From contig NZ_FOYH01000010.1 of NCBI RefSeq assembly GCF_900116015.1, forward strand, positions 1-64,000: DNA of 64,000 nucleotides, written 5' to 3'. The notes beneath the pieces are model-generated. The model was not told the origin of the DNA. It ran no database searches and saw only the letters and a program-made list of their open reading frames with translations. This DNA is from Enterobacter sp. kpr-6 (lineage in GTDB: Bacteria; Pseudomonadota; Gammaproteobacteria; Enterobacterales; Enterobacteriaceae). The stretch's first letter is position 1. Each line of letters begins with the position of its first letter. Below, one piece after another: positions 41,774-51,458 of this stretch. Position numbers and translations under genes: made by a program.

Positions 41774-42136
41774 ATGCGCTTTCGCAAAAGTCTGTTTTTA
41801 ATCGGCCTGTTCCAGTTAACCGGGTGCGTGGTGGCGGATATGGATTCCACCAATTACACCTCGTTTCCTTATGTGCAGACGATCCAGAAAAAAGGGCAAC
41901 TGGGGCATACCGATATTCAGCAGCGTAAAAAGGATCTCCACGCCTGTGGGTTAAGCAAGAATATCGATCCGGAGGTGGGGCCGTTTAATCGTAACCAATT
42001 CGCCCCCGGCGAAACGCTGGAGCAGCACAAGAAACGTATTAACAAACTTGAGAGCTGCATGAAAAGCAAAGGCTACGTGTTACTGGATTTTGGTGAATGT
42101 GGCCCGCTCAAAGCGCCAACCGGAAAATGTAATTAA
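41774..42136 (+). CDS. Small lipoprotein downstream of cdiA (candidate immunity or accessory)
   Basis: This 120-aa precursor starts MRFRKSLFLIGLFQLTGC, with a lipobox LTGC at residues 15-18. Mature residues are polar and carry four further Cys (ACGLSKN, SCMKSKGY, ECGPL, KCN). It begins 8 bp after the cdiA stop; AAGGA 5 bases before the ATG at 41774 supports this start over an ATG two codons earlier. The place of a cdiI gene and the envelope location make it a candidate immunity protein, for example against a membrane-active CdiA, but I see no homology that proves this. Confidence 0.8.
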   Translation: MRFRKSLFLIGLFQLTGCVVADMDSTNYTSFPYVQTIQKKGQLGHTDIQQRKKDLHACGLSKNIDPEVGPFNRNQFAPGETLEQHKKRINKLESCMKSKGYVLLDFGECGPLKAPTGKCN

Positions 42137-42288
42137 CCCGGATGAAAAAGGCAGGCTGTTATTTTGCAGCCTGCTGAACCGTTGCGCGGTAGCCTGAATG
42201 TTATCCGGCAAGATTTGAGATATGCATCGCTTTCCCTAATACAAATTAAGAGTAATCTTAAAAAGGTAAGAGCGGCTGGAGGTGCAAG

Positions 42289-42459
42289 ATGAACTGGGTA
42301 TTTTATTTAGACAGGTGGTATCAGGTCACTCCCCAGCCCCTCGTTGGCGAATATAAGCTCTCAATTCCCGGTGAGCGCGGTTACATCATCCTCAACCGAA
42401 AACAGTTTGTTCAACTGTCACGCCTGAACCTTAAGCTGAAGCTGAGTCATCCTGCCTGA
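42289..42459 (+). CDS. Small uncharacterised protein (56 aa)
   Basis: A 56-codon frame with an excellent ribosome site (GGAGGTGCAAG then ATG) encodes a basic peptide starting MNWVFYLDRWYQV, with a Lys/Leu-rich end (SRLNLKLKLSHPA). No signal peptide or TM is evident. I do not recognise the family. It is short, but its ribosome site and codon usage are gene-like. It lies between the cdi locus and the LysR gene. Confidence 0.5.
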   Translation: MNWVFYLDRWYQVTPQPLVGEYKLSIPGERGYIILNRKQFVQLSRLNLKLKLSHPA

Positions 42460-42717
42460 TCCATAAAAAATGAGCCCGGACGCATTTAAGCCAGCATAAT
42501 AAACTGCTTTAGTGCTATATGTGCGCATTAAACGTCCATGGCGCACGACATCTGAGACTATCCGGTCAATATGCCTGTGAATATCTGAACTCAACCTACA
42601 CTCAGGCCAGCTCTTTCATAATAGCCAACACCAGCGTGAGAGAGCTGTCTGGCCCGATAGCCCTGGAGATAATTCCGGGTGGCTCCTGATTATTTCCGGG
42701 GAGGGGTCGGTATTAAA
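42460..42717. other. Intergenic stretch without recognised gene
   Basis: No frame with a credible start was found on either strand here. The next feature is the bidirectional terminator. Confidence 0.4.
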
Positions 42718-42750
42718 CAAAGGCCACGAGATTTTTCGTGGCCTTTTCTT
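42718..42750. terminator. Bidirectional terminator
   Basis: GGCCACGA (42722-42729) and TCGTGGCC (42736-42743), preceded by AAA and followed by TTTTCTT, form a classic rho-independent terminator usable on both strands. Confidence 0.8.
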
Positions 42751-42924
42751 ATCGCGTTGCGGCTGGCATTTTCTGTTGGCCAAAATCGTGTTCACAGTAA
42801 ATATGTGCAGCACGTCACCTTATCCCCATTATCTTTCACGATTTATTAAGGTTGTCTTAAGGTTTCTTACCCACAATTCATTTCATAAAGCGCACAAGGT
42901 TCTGGTGCCATCGTGATGTTGTAG

Positions 42925-42958
42925 CAGGCAGGAGATGATGTCCCCTGCCGCTTTTTTC
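42925..42958 (+). terminator. Rho-independent terminator with no assigned gene upstream
   Basis: GGCAGG and CCTGCC arms are followed by GCTTTTTTCTT on the plus strand. The convergent LysR gene ends at 42963. No plus-strand protein gene lies between the previous terminator and this one, so it may end a small RNA of up to about 170 nt, or simply insulate the LysR gene. Confidence 0.5.
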
Positions 42959-42962
42959 TTTA

Positions 42963-43826
42963 TCACTCCGCCTGCAAACGAAACGACTGCTGCATCGCAC
43001 GCGCCAGTAATTCCACCGCTTCATCCCCACGAGATCCAGCACTCCGCATAAACACAATGTCATGATCTGCAATGACCGGCATTCCTTCGAGGATCTGCAT
43101 GTGCCTGGTGACTTTGCCACGGTCAATCAGACTGATGGCTAACCCGGCTTCCACACAGGCTTTGACGGCCTGATTCGAGTGGCTTTCGAGCACGATGCGC
43201 GAACGCCGGCCTGACGCTTTAAGCGATGTGATCATCGCCTCGCGGTAAGGGCATTGCACGGCGTGGACCGCCAGAGGCAGGGGATCATCAAGCGCTACGG
43301 TGGTGCTCGTCGGGCCGACCCACACCGGCGTGGTCGACATTAACACCAGGTCATCCGGGCTGACTTCCTCTTTGAGTTGGGCCACCACCGCCGTCTGCAA
43401 TTTGCCACGCTGGACCCACTCCCGCAGCGCATAACTCGGCCCCGTCTTAAGCTCCAGCACTACGTTCGGCCAGGCGGCGGTAAAGGTCGGCAAAATATCC
43501 CGGATAACGTGGGTCACGTATTCATCAGGCACGCCCAGCGTGATACGTCCGGCGAGAGACGTGCCATGCAGTTCCGCCAGCGCCCGATCGTGGGTGCGTA
43601 ACAGTTCGGCGGTCGACACCAGCAGGCGCTTGCCGAGGGGAGTCAGAGAGATGGACTGGTTAGTGCGATTCAGCAGTCGCCCGCCCGCCACCGCCTCAAG
43701 ACGCTGGATGTGAACGCTCACGGCGGCCGGGCTTTTATACAACTCCCCGGCTGCCGCGCTGAATTTCCCGATGCGCACCACGGTATGAAATGTACGCAAC
43801 AGATCGATGTCGAGAATAGCGGTCAT
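42963..43826 (-). CDS. LysR-family transcriptional regulator
   Basis: This 287-aa protein has an N-terminal winged HTH (about 5-65: FHTVVRIGKFSAAAGELYKSPAAVSVHIQRLE) and a periplasmic-binding-like effector domain (about 90-280). It is divergent from the EamA exporter gene with a 74-bp gap, the layout of a LysR regulator controlling its neighbour. The effector is not known. Confidence 0.9.
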   Translation of the reverse strand: MTAILDIDLLRTFHTVVRIGKFSAAAGELYKSPAAVSVHIQRLEAVAGGRLLNRTNQSISLTPLGKRLLVSTAELLRTHDRALAELHGTSLAGRITLGVPDEYVTHVIRDILPTFTAAWPNVVLELKTGPSYALREWVQRGKLQTAVVAQLKEEVSPDDLVLMSTTPVWVGPTSTTVALDDPLPLAVHAVQCPYREAMITSLKASGRRSRIVLESHSNQAVKACVEAGLAISLIDRGKVTRHMQILEGMPVIADHDIVFMRSAGSRGDEAVELLARAMQQSFRLQAE

Positions 43827-43900
43827 GGTTTAATCCTGTTAAACAACTGCTGCACGATATTTTGATTTACCAGACTACACCAGCGCCGTAGCCTTTGGGA

Positions 43901-44833
43901 ATGAACAAAACAATTCCGGTTCACCCCGACAAACCGACGCGCCGTTCCTGGCGTCAGACACTGCCGCTGCCGCTGCTTGAGGCAGGGCTCCTGCTGACCT
44001 GGAGTTCGGGCTTCATCGGCGCGCGCTTCTCCATTGATTACGCCCCGGCACTGCTGGTGGTGTTCTGGCGCTGCGTGGTGGTCTCCGTTGTCTTGTTGCC
44101 CTTCGTTTATAAGTCGCTGCTGAAGACCCCTTTTCGGGTGCTGTTGAGAAACGCCGGGATCGGCCTGCTGGCGATGGCGGGGTATATGACCGGGGTGACA
44201 CAGGGGATTGCGCTTGGGGTGCCGTCCGGACTCGCCGCCCTGTGCGCCGATCTGCTGCCGCTGGGGATGGCGCTGCTGGCCGCTGTTTTTCTTGGCGAAC
44301 GGCTGGTGCCTCAGGTCTGGCTGGGGCTTATCGTCGGGCTTGTCGGCGTGATATGGGTGACGCATGACGTGCTGGGGCAGGGCAGCGCGCCGTTATGGGC
44401 TTACGGCTTACCCGTGGCCGGGATGCTGTCGCTTGCGGTCGCAACGCTGTGGCAGAAACGCGGCAGTGCTTCCCGGTCCATGGATCTGCTGCCTGACCTC
44501 TGGCTACAGTGTTTTGTGTCGAGCTTTGCCTTCGCTGCCATTCAGGGCAGCCAGGGGAGCCTGGCACCGATCCCCACCCAGGGCTTCACCCTGAGCGTGC
44601 TGTGGACGGTTGTACTTGCGACCTTTGGCGGCTACGGGCTGTACTGGATCTGCCTGCGCCGAAGCAGCGCAACCCGCGTCGCCAGCGTGCTGTACCTTAG
44701 CCCGTCGATCACACTGCTCTGGGCGTGGGCGATGTTCGGTGAACCGCTCTCCTGGCAGGTGGCCATCGGGATGGTGATTTCTGCCGTGGGCATCTGGCTG
44801 GTGTTGCGTGCCGGGACTGGCCCGGCATCCTGA
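43901..44833 (+). CDS. EamA/DMT-family transporter
   Basis: This 310-aa inner-membrane protein has ten predicted TM helices in two EamA repeats; the first starts TWSSGFIGARFSIDYAP and the second ends with AMFGEPLSW, a DMT hallmark. Such proteins usually export amino acids or related metabolites. It is divergent from the LysR gene. Its start at 43901 has only a poor ribosome site (TTGGGA adjacent). Substrate unknown. Confidence 0.88.
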   Translation: MNKTIPVHPDKPTRRSWRQTLPLPLLEAGLLLTWSSGFIGARFSIDYAPALLVVFWRCVVVSVVLLPFVYKSLLKTPFRVLLRNAGIGLLAMAGYMTGVTQGIALGVPSGLAALCADLLPLGMALLAAVFLGERLVPQVWLGLIVGLVGVIWVTHDVLGQGSAPLWAYGLPVAGMLSLAVATLWQKRGSASRSMDLLPDLWLQCFVSSFAFAAIQGSQGSLAPIPTQGFTLSVLWTVVLATFGGYGLYWICLRRSSATRVASVLYLSPSITLLWAWAMFGEPLSWQVAIGMVISAVGIWLVLRAGTGPAS

Positions 44834-44851
44834 TGCTGCTGCTCCCGGCGG

Positions 44852-46033
44852 TTAGCGAATGGTTTTTACAGGTGCCAGTCTCAATATCAGTATCCCGGCC
44901 AGCGCCGCCAGTACGGAGCCTGCCAGAACGCCTACCTTGACCTCATCAACCAGCAGCGGGCTTCCCGCAAACGCCAGGTTGCCGATGAACAGGCTCATGG
45001 TAAAGCCGATACCGCAAAGAACTGATACACCGTAGACCTGTAACCAACTGCTGTTCTCCGGGCGTCTTGCCAGGCCGAGGCTGACCGCCAGCAGTGATAA
45101 ACCGAAAACACCCACCTGCTTACCCAAAAACAGGCCAAGCGCCACGCCGACCGGCACCGGTGATAACAGGTCATCCATCGTCATACCGGAGAGCGCCACG
45201 CCCGCATTGGCGAAGCCAAACAGCGGCAGGATCATGAACGTCACCCAGGGATTCAGGGCGTGCTCAAGTTTGTCCAGCGGCACTTCGTCACCGGCATTCC
45301 GGGGACGCAGCGGGATAAAGAACGCCAGCAAAATCCCCGCGATAGTGGCATGTACGCCAGACTGAAGCATGAAAAACCACAGTACGGCACCCGCCAGCAG
45401 GTACGGGGAGAGCCGCGTGACGCCGGTGCGGTTCATAATGAACAGCAGGGCAACGATGGCCGCCGCGCCCGCCAGCATCAGAAGGGAAATCGTGCTGGTA
45501 TAGAAAAGGGCGATGATGGCCACCGCGCCCATATCGTCCAGTATGGCCAGCGCCGAAAGGAAAATCTTCAATGACGGTGGCACGCGGCTCCCCAGCAGTG
45601 CCAGAACGCCCAGCGCGAAGGCGATATCCGTGGCGGCGGGGATCGCCCAGCCAGCCATGGTTTCAGGATTTCCTGTATTAAAGCCGACATAAATCAGCGC
45701 GGGAATGGCCATCCCCCCCAGTGCTGCAAAGCCTGGCAGCGCACGCTGGTTCCAGGTGGCCAGCTGACCTATTAGAAGCTCACGCTTAATTTCCAGCCCT
45801 ACCATCAAAAAGAACACCGCCATCAACGCGTCGTTGATCCAGTGCTCAACGGAGAGACCCGCCGCTTTATATTTCAACAGCGCTTCATACCCTTCGCCCA
45901 GCGTCGAGTTGGCAACGACAATTGCCGCTACGGATGCGGCAATAAGCACAATACCGCCCGCAATGGGCGAGCTGAAAAAATTGGAAACGGGCGCTATTAC
46001 CTTACTGGCTAATCTAATCGGTTTTTCTGTCAT
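44852..46033 (-). CDS. nhaA: Na+/H+ antiporter NhaA family
   Basis: This 393-aa antiporter exchanges Na+ or Li+ for protons and supports growth in alkaline salt. The transport-site acids are visible as Asp136 (TDIAFALGV) and Asp166-Asp167 (AILDDMGAV), aligned with Asp133/163/164 of E. coli NhaA. Its position here is unlike the nhaA-nhaR locus of E. coli and no nhaR is adjacent, so it may be a second NhaA. It is convergent with the EamA gene. Confidence 0.92.
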   Translation of the reverse strand: MTEKPIRLASKVIAPVSNFFSSPIAGGIVLIAASVAAIVVANSTLGEGYEALLKYKAAGLSVEHWINDALMAVFFLMVGLEIKRELLIGQLATWNQRALPGFAALGGMAIPALIYVGFNTGNPETMAGWAIPAATDIAFALGVLALLGSRVPPSLKIFLSALAILDDMGAVAIIALFYTSTISLLMLAGAAAIVALLFIMNRTGVTRLSPYLLAGAVLWFFMLQSGVHATIAGILLAFFIPLRPRNAGDEVPLDKLEHALNPWVTFMILPLFGFANAGVALSGMTMDDLLSPVPVGVALGLFLGKQVGVFGLSLLAVSLGLARRPENSSWLQVYGVSVLCGIGFTMSLFIGNLAFAGSPLLVDEVKVGVLAGSVLAALAGILILRLAPVKTIR

Positions 46034-46565
46034 TTAACTTCCCCCAGAATACGCAGTAAAGGCCATCTATTTAATGTGGATAATGACCTGATTAAAAAAC
46101 ATAATAAATAGTGAGACAGGTGCAATATGTAGCATTATTTCAGTATAAATCATGCGGTTACATGTGTCTTTTTTCGGTGCTATTTTACCATTCTCAATCT
46201 GTAACATGCGCTCAGTGAAGTAAATTATCGTAAATACGAGCTGCCGCCTGAGCAGATACAGCGAGGCTAAGTAAAATCCTGGACCGGGAAATGTGATTCA
46301 GAACGCTTTTTAGGCATTATTGGTGCTTAACCAGAATTTAATAAATCTTAGAATCAACGAGTTATATTAAAATTGTTTTTAAAAATTGATAAATATCAAA
46401 ACATATAGAGTAATTCTTCATTTTCCGGTTTTAGCGGTAAATATTGCTACAGAAAATTCTCCCACCTCCGATATTACAGATGAACACGTTAGTTCATTAA
46501 TCGCTTCAATAATATCAGGTCGGTTCTCAGCCGATCGGAAGTACCTGTATGTAGAAGGAGATGTT
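46034..46565. other. AT-rich intergenic region upstream of a chemoreceptor gene
   Basis: About 530 bp with no supported gene. An open frame in phase with the downstream chemoreceptor continues back to 46386 but has no ribosome site until the GTG at 46566, so I read it as untranslated leader. Promoters for nhaA (minus) and the receptor (plus) should lie here. Confidence 0.5.
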
Positions 46566-48221
46566 GTGAAAATATATAATATGAGCGTTGGCGCACGTAT
46601 GGGTACGGGGTTTGCTCTATTGCTCCTCATGACAGTCATCATGGGAAGCAGTGCCTTCTGGTTAACCAGAAGCAGTGAAAAAGATGTTCAACAGATGATC
46701 AGCTGGCTTCTCCCAAAAGAGCGAATCATTGAAGACTGGACAAGCGCTATTAATGATAACAGTGGGTTAGCGATGGTCTCCATGAGTACATCCGATCCTC
46801 AGTTGCGGAAAACATTACAACAACCGATGACCGCTTCCGCAGATAAAATTAATACCCTGCAGCAAGAACTTATTCCCCTGATCCGCCTGGAAATCGGCAA
46901 AAAGTTGCTGGCTGAAGTACTTACGGCGCGAGAAAAATATATGTCGCTGCGTCGCGAAGGTTTGCAGATGGCAGAAGAGGGGCAAAGTGCGCAGATGAGC
47001 GATTTTATATCTGAGCGATTCTATCCGGCGACGCAAAATTATACGCAAGCCCTTCATGCGCTGGGTGACTATCAAAAAGATCTCATTGACGATTCCTATG
47101 CAGGCATCGCAAACCAGTCGGCAATGTCTAAAAATATAATTTCGGCATCTATTCTTCTGAGCATAATTTTGGGTGTTTTAATTGCCTGGTATATCACCCG
47201 CAGTATTACCCGGCCACTGGCTGAAGCAGTTCTGGTTGCCAGTAAAGTTTCTGCCGGGGACTTAACGGTTGATGTGAAAGTGACTTCAACAGACCAGTTG
47301 GGAATACTCATGCAGTCATTAAAAGATATGGTGGGTGGACTCGCCAATACCGTGACTGACGTGAAAAATGGTGCAGAGACAATCTCCCATGCGGCAAATG
47401 AAATTGATGCCGGGAATATTGATCTTGCCTCCAGAACAGAAGAACAAGCCGCCAGCGTGGAAGAAACCGCCGCGACGCTTGAACAACTGACGTCAACGAT
47501 TAAACGTTCAGCAGATAATTCCCGTCACGTAAATCAGTTATTTAACGAGACCGGGGATATCATCAAGAAAAATAACGCACGGATGAGTGACGTTCTGACA
47601 AGTATGCAGGATATACATTCTGAGTCGGGCAAAATGGCGGCCATTGTCACCACAATCGAAGGCATCGCGTTCCAGACTAATATCCTCGCCCTGAATGCCG
47701 CGGTAGAAGCCGCACGAGCGGGGGAACAGGGACGGGGATTTGCCGTCGTGGCAGGCGAGGTTCGTACCCTTGCCCAACGAAGCGCCTCTTCTGCGAAAGA
47801 GATTAAAGAAATTATTAATTCCTCGGTAACCAAAATAAGCAACTGCCGTGTGCTGGTTGATGAAGCGGGCAGCGGTATGAATGGGATCGTAGAGAATGTG
47901 GCTGGCGTTCAGGGGCTGGTGGATGAGATCGCACGCGCCAGTGCCGAGCAAAGCGACGGTATTACTCAAATCAATATCGCGATGGGGCAGATTGATACTA
48001 CCACTCAGCAAAACGCCGCTTTGGTTGAAGAGTCCTCCGCAGCCAGCGCCTCACTCAAGGATCAGGCCCGTATACTCCTGCAAAGCGTGGAAGTATTTAA
48101 GTGCAATGAATCAGGCCGGGTGCAGGATCATGAGCAGCGTACTGTGGTAAAGAAAACCGTTGAGCCTGCCATCAGCAAAACGGTTAACGTCTCCGGCAAT
48201 GCAGACTGGGTAACATTCTGA
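46566..48221 (+). CDS. Methyl-accepting chemotaxis protein
   Basis: This 551-aa receptor has TM1 at about 10-33, a periplasmic helical sensor, TM2 at about 192-212, a HAMP domain and the conserved signalling hairpin. The GTG at 46566 follows AAGGAGATGTT, an ideal site. The C-terminus NADWVTF is a variant of the NWETF docking peptide, so methylation adaptation may still work. The sensor does not show the Tsr/Tar arginine pattern, so the ligand class differs. Confidence 0.9.
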   Translation: MKIYNMSVGARMGTGFALLLLMTVIMGSSAFWLTRSSEKDVQQMISWLLPKERIIEDWTSAINDNSGLAMVSMSTSDPQLRKTLQQPMTASADKINTLQQELIPLIRLEIGKKLLAEVLTAREKYMSLRREGLQMAEEGQSAQMSDFISERFYPATQNYTQALHALGDYQKDLIDDSYAGIANQSAMSKNIISASILLSIILGVLIAWYITRSITRPLAEAVLVASKVSAGDLTVDVKVTSTDQLGILMQSLKDMVGGLANTVTDVKNGAETISHAANEIDAGNIDLASRTEEQAASVEETAATLEQLTSTIKRSADNSRHVNQLFNETGDIIKKNNARMSDVLTSMQDIHSESGKMAAIVTTIEGIAFQTNILALNAAVEAARAGEQGRGFAVVAGEVRTLAQRSASSAKEIKEIINSSVTKISNCRVLVDEAGSGMNGIVENVAGVQGLVDEIARASAEQSDGITQINIAMGQIDTTTQQNAALVEESSAASASLKDQARILLQSVEVFKCNESGRVQDHEQRTVVKKTVEPAISKTVNVSGNADWVTF

Positions 48222-48539
48222 TGTAAGAATCGATACTGAGTGACGATTCGTGACTTAATATAAATTTTCATATTACTTTTCGCTCCCTGTTATTTACGTG
48301 CAGGGAGCGTTAATCGTTATATCGCTGGCTATTTAATTTTTAAAACACCCATTCTGTGTAACAGGGCTAATGTGCAATGACGTTGTGTTCTGAGGAAAAT
48401 CAACGCTAAATTTTTGACGGGTCTCACACTCATCCTGAGAAGTAAAAAGATTTGGGCTCTGCCTGTGAATTTTTTTGCTTGTATGCCGATAACGGATTAC
48501 GCGGAAAAGTTGCTGCAATGTCGGATAAGAAGGAAAATG
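48222..48539. other. Intergenic region before the GGDEF-EAL gene
   Basis: About 320 bp. The stretch from 48414 is open in phase with the downstream gene but lacks a ribosome site; the likely start is at 48540. GGGAGCG-rich text near 48283-48312 (CGCTCCCTG / CAGGGAGCG) forms a 9-bp inverted repeat that may terminate the upstream receptor gene. Confidence 0.5.
48283..48315 (+). terminator. Hairpin after the chemoreceptor gene
   Basis: CGCTCCCTG and CAGGGAGCG form a 9-bp stem with an AT-rich loop, followed by TTAATCGTTAT. It is placed to end the 46566-48221 transcript. Confidence 0.6.
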
Positions 48540-51113
48540 ATGAATCTACCTGTACTCACTCCTGGCGTCTCTGATACCGAGCAGACCAAGCGGCTGATAG
48601 GTAATGTATTTTCTTATATTGTATCGTTATTGGTGGGTATCTTTATCATCGCGATTATTTCGCTGCTGGTTATAAGGAATAACGTTAATAGCATCAGCGA
48701 TAAGCACGATGAGTTTTTATTAAAAAAGGCACTGGATATTCATCAGGAAAATATTCGTAGTCATTTAAAAGATAATGCTGAATGGGGAGATGCCTACAAA
48801 AACCTTCATGAAAAAATAAATCTTAACTGGGCCTGGGATAAACAGAATCTGGGCAAATCGCTTTATGATAATTTTGGCTATGAAGGGGTATTTGTACTCT
48901 CACCGGAAGGTATTACCCGTTACAGTGTGCTCGACGGGAATCTGCGACTTCAGGATCTGGATAGCTGGTTAGGTAAATCCACCAGGGAAAACTTACTTAA
49001 AGAAGTGAGCAACAATAACGGAATGCCAGTGTCCGCATTGACGCTAATTGATTCTGTTCCGGCGATTGTATCAGCGGCATGGATCACCGCCGATAATGAC
49101 AGCAGCGTAATAGCGCGGCCAGGTAAGTTCTCAATAATGGTGTTTATTGAAAAGCTCACGGCCGAAAAACTACTCGCTATTGGCGATGATTCGGGGATTA
49201 AAAATGTCCGTGTCCTTCCGGATGCCATGAGGTCTCAGGCAGAGAATTTTGTAGACTTCCCGTTAAACATTAATAAAGGTGTGGTGCGAATTGCCTGGGA
49301 AAGTGAAAACCCAGGCCAGGCCCTGATTATCTATTTTCTGCCATTACTTATCTTGTCTGTCGTGCTGATGGCCTGCATGACGATCGTATTAATGCGTCAC
49401 ATTATGCAGAAAGCCAGAATCAACGACGAGCATACCTTTCTCCTTGATCAGGCACGTCTTAAACTTATCACCAGTGAAAAACGTTTTCGGGATGTGAGTG
49501 AAACGACCAGCGACTGGTTATGGGAAACGGATTTAAGCCTAAAAATAATATGGTTATCAGAGCGCTTCTCGACCGTGACGGGATTTGATAACAGCGAATG
49601 GACGGGGCGTTATCTGCATGAACTGTTCCCTTCCAGAAAAGCCTCTTTTCTGGAGTGTATCAGCCAGAGAGAGGCATCTGGCCAGTTTGCGTTTAAAAAC
49701 TGTCCTTATATTAACTCTCAGCAATCCACCTCTTATTGCACGCTTCTTGCCAAATTTGTGGTTCAGCCTGATGGCACGGTTGTTATTCGCGGCGCGGCAA
49801 CCGATGTCACCATTGAAGTGGAAGCCACAAAACGCGTCCAGTTCCTGTCACGCCATGATGAATTAACCGGTCTTCCTAACCGGTATCAAATAAAAGAGTT
49901 TCTGGCGGGCGAGCTTAATAAAGACGAAGCCGGGCATTACCCTTTTTCAATGATCTGTCTTGATCTGGATAAGTTTAAACCCGTCAATGATGTGTTTGGA
50001 CATTCAACAGGCGATGCGCTGCTGGGTGAAGTCTCTTCCCGCCTGAAGGGCTGTATACGCAGCGGTGATTTTGTCGCAAGGCAGGGCGGGGATGAATTTA
50101 TGATCCTTCTCGCCAATACCAGTCAAATAAGCCAGATTGACGACGTTTGCCAGCGCATTGTTAATGAGCTAAATCGTCCATTCTCTGTTAATGGCAATGA
50201 TGTGACGATTGGCGTAAGCATGGGAATTGCTCTGGCTCCAAAGGACAGTAATAGCGCGAACGATCTCTTACGCTTTGCGGATATTGCCCTTTACCAGGCG
50301 AAACAGTCCGACAGAAATAAGTGGGTTTATTATCAGCAGGATATGTCAGAAAAACTCACCGAGCGCAGGAAAATGGAATCGGAGCTCAGGGCTGCGATTA
50401 AAGAAGATCAGCTCTATCTGGTTTACCAGCCCCGCTTCAACCTTAAAAATTCCAAAGTGGATGCCGTGGAAGCGCTGGTACGCTGGCAGCATCCGGAGCG
50501 TGGAAACCTGATGCCCGATCAGTTCATCCCGCTTGCTGAAGAAACCGGGCTAATCATTAATCTCAGCAACTGGGTGCTGCACAAAGCCTGTACCGATGCC
50601 CTTGAAAAACTGCCGGGGTTGTCGGTGTCGGTCAATATCTCCCCGGTGGAGTTCCAGGCAAGCGATCTTGCTGAACGGGTGAAAGCGATCCTGCAAGCCA
50701 CCGGCCTTGCGCCCGCGCGGCTTGAAATAGAAGTGACTGAAAATGTGACCCTGTCCGAGCCGGAAAAAACCAGCCAGATCATGAAAGCGCTGAAGCAAAT
50801 GGGCGTGCGCATTCTTATTGATGATTTCGGTACCGGCTATGCGTCGTTGAGCTATCTGCGGAAATTCCAGTTCGATGGATTGAAACTGGATAAGAGCTTT
50901 ATCTTTTCAATGGGAGATTCCCAACAAAATCTGTCAGTCGTGGAGAAAATTATCGACCTGGGTAAAGCCTACTCAATGGAGGTGACCGCAGAAGGGGTGG
51001 AAACCGCTGAGCAATTAAATTTCCTTAAAAATAATAAATGTGATGAGGTTCAGGGTTATTTTATTGGAAAACCCGTTGCCATTTCAGAATTGAGTTTATC
51101 GTTAGCGGATTAA
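48540..51113 (+). CDS. CHASE4-like/PAS/GGDEF/EAL signalling protein
   Basis: This 857-aa membrane protein has TM1 at about 22-45, a periplasmic CHASE4-like sensor (NAEWGDAY is its typical motif), TM2 at about 265-290, a PAS domain (about 320-440), GGDEF (RQGGDEF, intact) and a C-terminal EAL phosphodiesterase (EALVRW, DDFGTGYASL, EVTENVTL). Both catalytic signatures look intact, so it could make or break c-di-GMP. The second of two adjacent ATGs (48540) fits the AAGGA spacing. It sits between two chemoreceptor genes. Confidence 0.88.
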   Translation: MNLPVLTPGVSDTEQTKRLIGNVFSYIVSLLVGIFIIAIISLLVIRNNVNSISDKHDEFLLKKALDIHQENIRSHLKDNAEWGDAYKNLHEKINLNWAWDKQNLGKSLYDNFGYEGVFVLSPEGITRYSVLDGNLRLQDLDSWLGKSTRENLLKEVSNNNGMPVSALTLIDSVPAIVSAAWITADNDSSVIARPGKFSIMVFIEKLTAEKLLAIGDDSGIKNVRVLPDAMRSQAENFVDFPLNINKGVVRIAWESENPGQALIIYFLPLLILSVVLMACMTIVLMRHIMQKARINDEHTFLLDQARLKLITSEKRFRDVSETTSDWLWETDLSLKIIWLSERFSTVTGFDNSEWTGRYLHELFPSRKASFLECISQREASGQFAFKNCPYINSQQSTSYCTLLAKFVVQPDGTVVIRGAATDVTIEVEATKRVQFLSRHDELTGLPNRYQIKEFLAGELNKDEAGHYPFSMICLDLDKFKPVNDVFGHSTGDALLGEVSSRLKGCIRSGDFVARQGGDEFMILLANTSQISQIDDVCQRIVNELNRPFSVNGNDVTIGVSMGIALAPKDSNSANDLLRFADIALYQAKQSDRNKWVYYQQDMSEKLTERRKMESELRAAIKEDQLYLVYQPRFNLKNSKVDAVEALVRWQHPERGNLMPDQFIPLAEETGLIINLSNWVLHKACTDALEKLPGLSVSVNISPVEFQASDLAERVKAILQATGLAPARLEIEVTENVTLSEPEKTSQIMKALKQMGVRILIDDFGTGYASLSYLRKFQFDGLKLDKSFIFSMGDSQQNLSVVEKIIDLGKAYSMEVTAEGVETAEQLNFLKNNKCDEVQGYFIGKPVAISELSLSLAD

Positions 51114-51458
51114 TAAATAGCCTGATCTTAATATTTCGCCCTCTTTGTTCAGGGATGAGCGGGGGGCAGGAGAATATCCTTCATTGAGGTTCTACTTTTA
51201 TTATTGTTTTTGCATGCCGTCTGTCTTTGCCCCCCTCCTGAATGCTTTAGTACCTTGCTTTAAACACACATGATTAATTCCATTGTTGCTCAGTTTATAC
51301 AGTAAGTTACTGTGCATCTGCCTGTTTTTTTAGCGTGTTTTAAGAATGCTTAATTAAATTTAAGTGGTATTTAAATAAGCTTTTTTTTGATGGGGATATA
51401 AAGTTGTTTCTTATTGGGACGATAAATAAGAAACCTAACAGTCGCGGATGAGGCCGTC
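51114..51458. other. Intergenic region upstream of the third chemoreceptor gene
   Basis: About 345 bp, AT-rich toward the end, no supported gene. It probably holds the promoter of the gene at 51459; I did not identify one with confidence. Confidence 0.5.
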
